DNA from: Phycisphaeraceae bacterium
Lineage (GTDB): Bacteria; Planctomycetota; Phycisphaerae; Phycisphaerales; Phycisphaeraceae
Reading direction: 5' to 3'
Length of the DNA stretch: 5,806 nucleotides
Assembly: GCA_003551485.1 (NCBI GenBank)
Contig: PUMS01000165.1
Span: 1-5,806 of the forward strand
The notes beneath the pieces were generated by a model. That model saw nothing but the letters and a program-made list of their open reading frames with translations. It was not told the origin of the DNA and did not search any database. The position numbers and the translations under genes are program-made. Shown here piece after piece: positions 5,787-5,806 of this stretch. The stretch's first letter is position 1; every line of letters starts with the position of its first letter.

Positions 5787-5806
5787 AGCGGAGGGCGAGG
5801 CGCAGC

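Larger units (their letters stand above)
5422..5806. other. Gene-free region upstream of the transporter
   Basis: No credible gene is present; open frames here are low-complexity translations of G/C runs. Going away from the transporter start, the region holds a G-rich tract (5514-5537), a candidate promoter (5657-5686), two exact 15-bp direct repeats in an AT-rich patch (5711-5751), and a GC-rich inverted repeat (5761-5786) running toward the window edge. Confidence 0.6.

Overview
The window is GC-rich, roughly two-thirds G+C by eye, with strong third-position G/C bias. It looks like a chromosomal piece from a high-GC bacterium. The combination of a WbpA-type sugar-nucleotide dehydrogenase, a large MMPL/RND transporter, a MntA-type nucleotidyltransferase and many short palindromic repeats between genes fits Planctomycetota (Phycisphaerae-like), but that assignment is inference and no rRNA or marker gene is present to confirm it.

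Three intact genes are supported. (1) Minus strand, 75-1388: a complete 437-residue UDP-N-acetylglucosamine 6-dehydrogenase, an enzyme that makes uronic-acid sugars for surface polysaccharide. (2) Plus strand, 2080-2391: a 103-residue MNT-type nucleotidyltransferase of the MntA antitoxin family. The 5' end of its expected HepT partner seems to survive as about seven codons overlapping its stop, after which a palindromic repeat begins. (3) Minus strand, 2608-5421: a 937-residue, 12-TM MMPL/RND transporter with two large extracytoplasmic loops. The first and third genes share a strand but are separated by the oppositely oriented second gene, so they are not an operon. Both act at or on the cell envelope, but no direct functional link is shown.

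Gene-free stretches are unusually structured. The 691 bp at 1389-2079 hold two inverted copies of a diverged palindromic element around 'GGTAGAGCGAGG', plus C-runs and the promoter and ribosome site of the nucleotidyltransferase. The 216 bp at 2392-2607 hold a head-to-head pair of hairpins with a compensatory base change, resembling a REP-type doublet. The 385 bp at 5422-5806 hold a G-quadruplex-capable tract, a candidate promoter for the transporter, and two exact 15-bp direct repeats (TCAATAGAAATGTCA, period 26 bp) in a locally AT-rich patch that may be the end of a mobile element continuing beyond the window.

No tRNA, rRNA, CRISPR array or intact transposase gene was seen. I did not find a clearly new multi-gene system. 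The best leads are the broken MntA/HepT module with its palindromic doublet, and the paired 15-bp repeats at the right edge.
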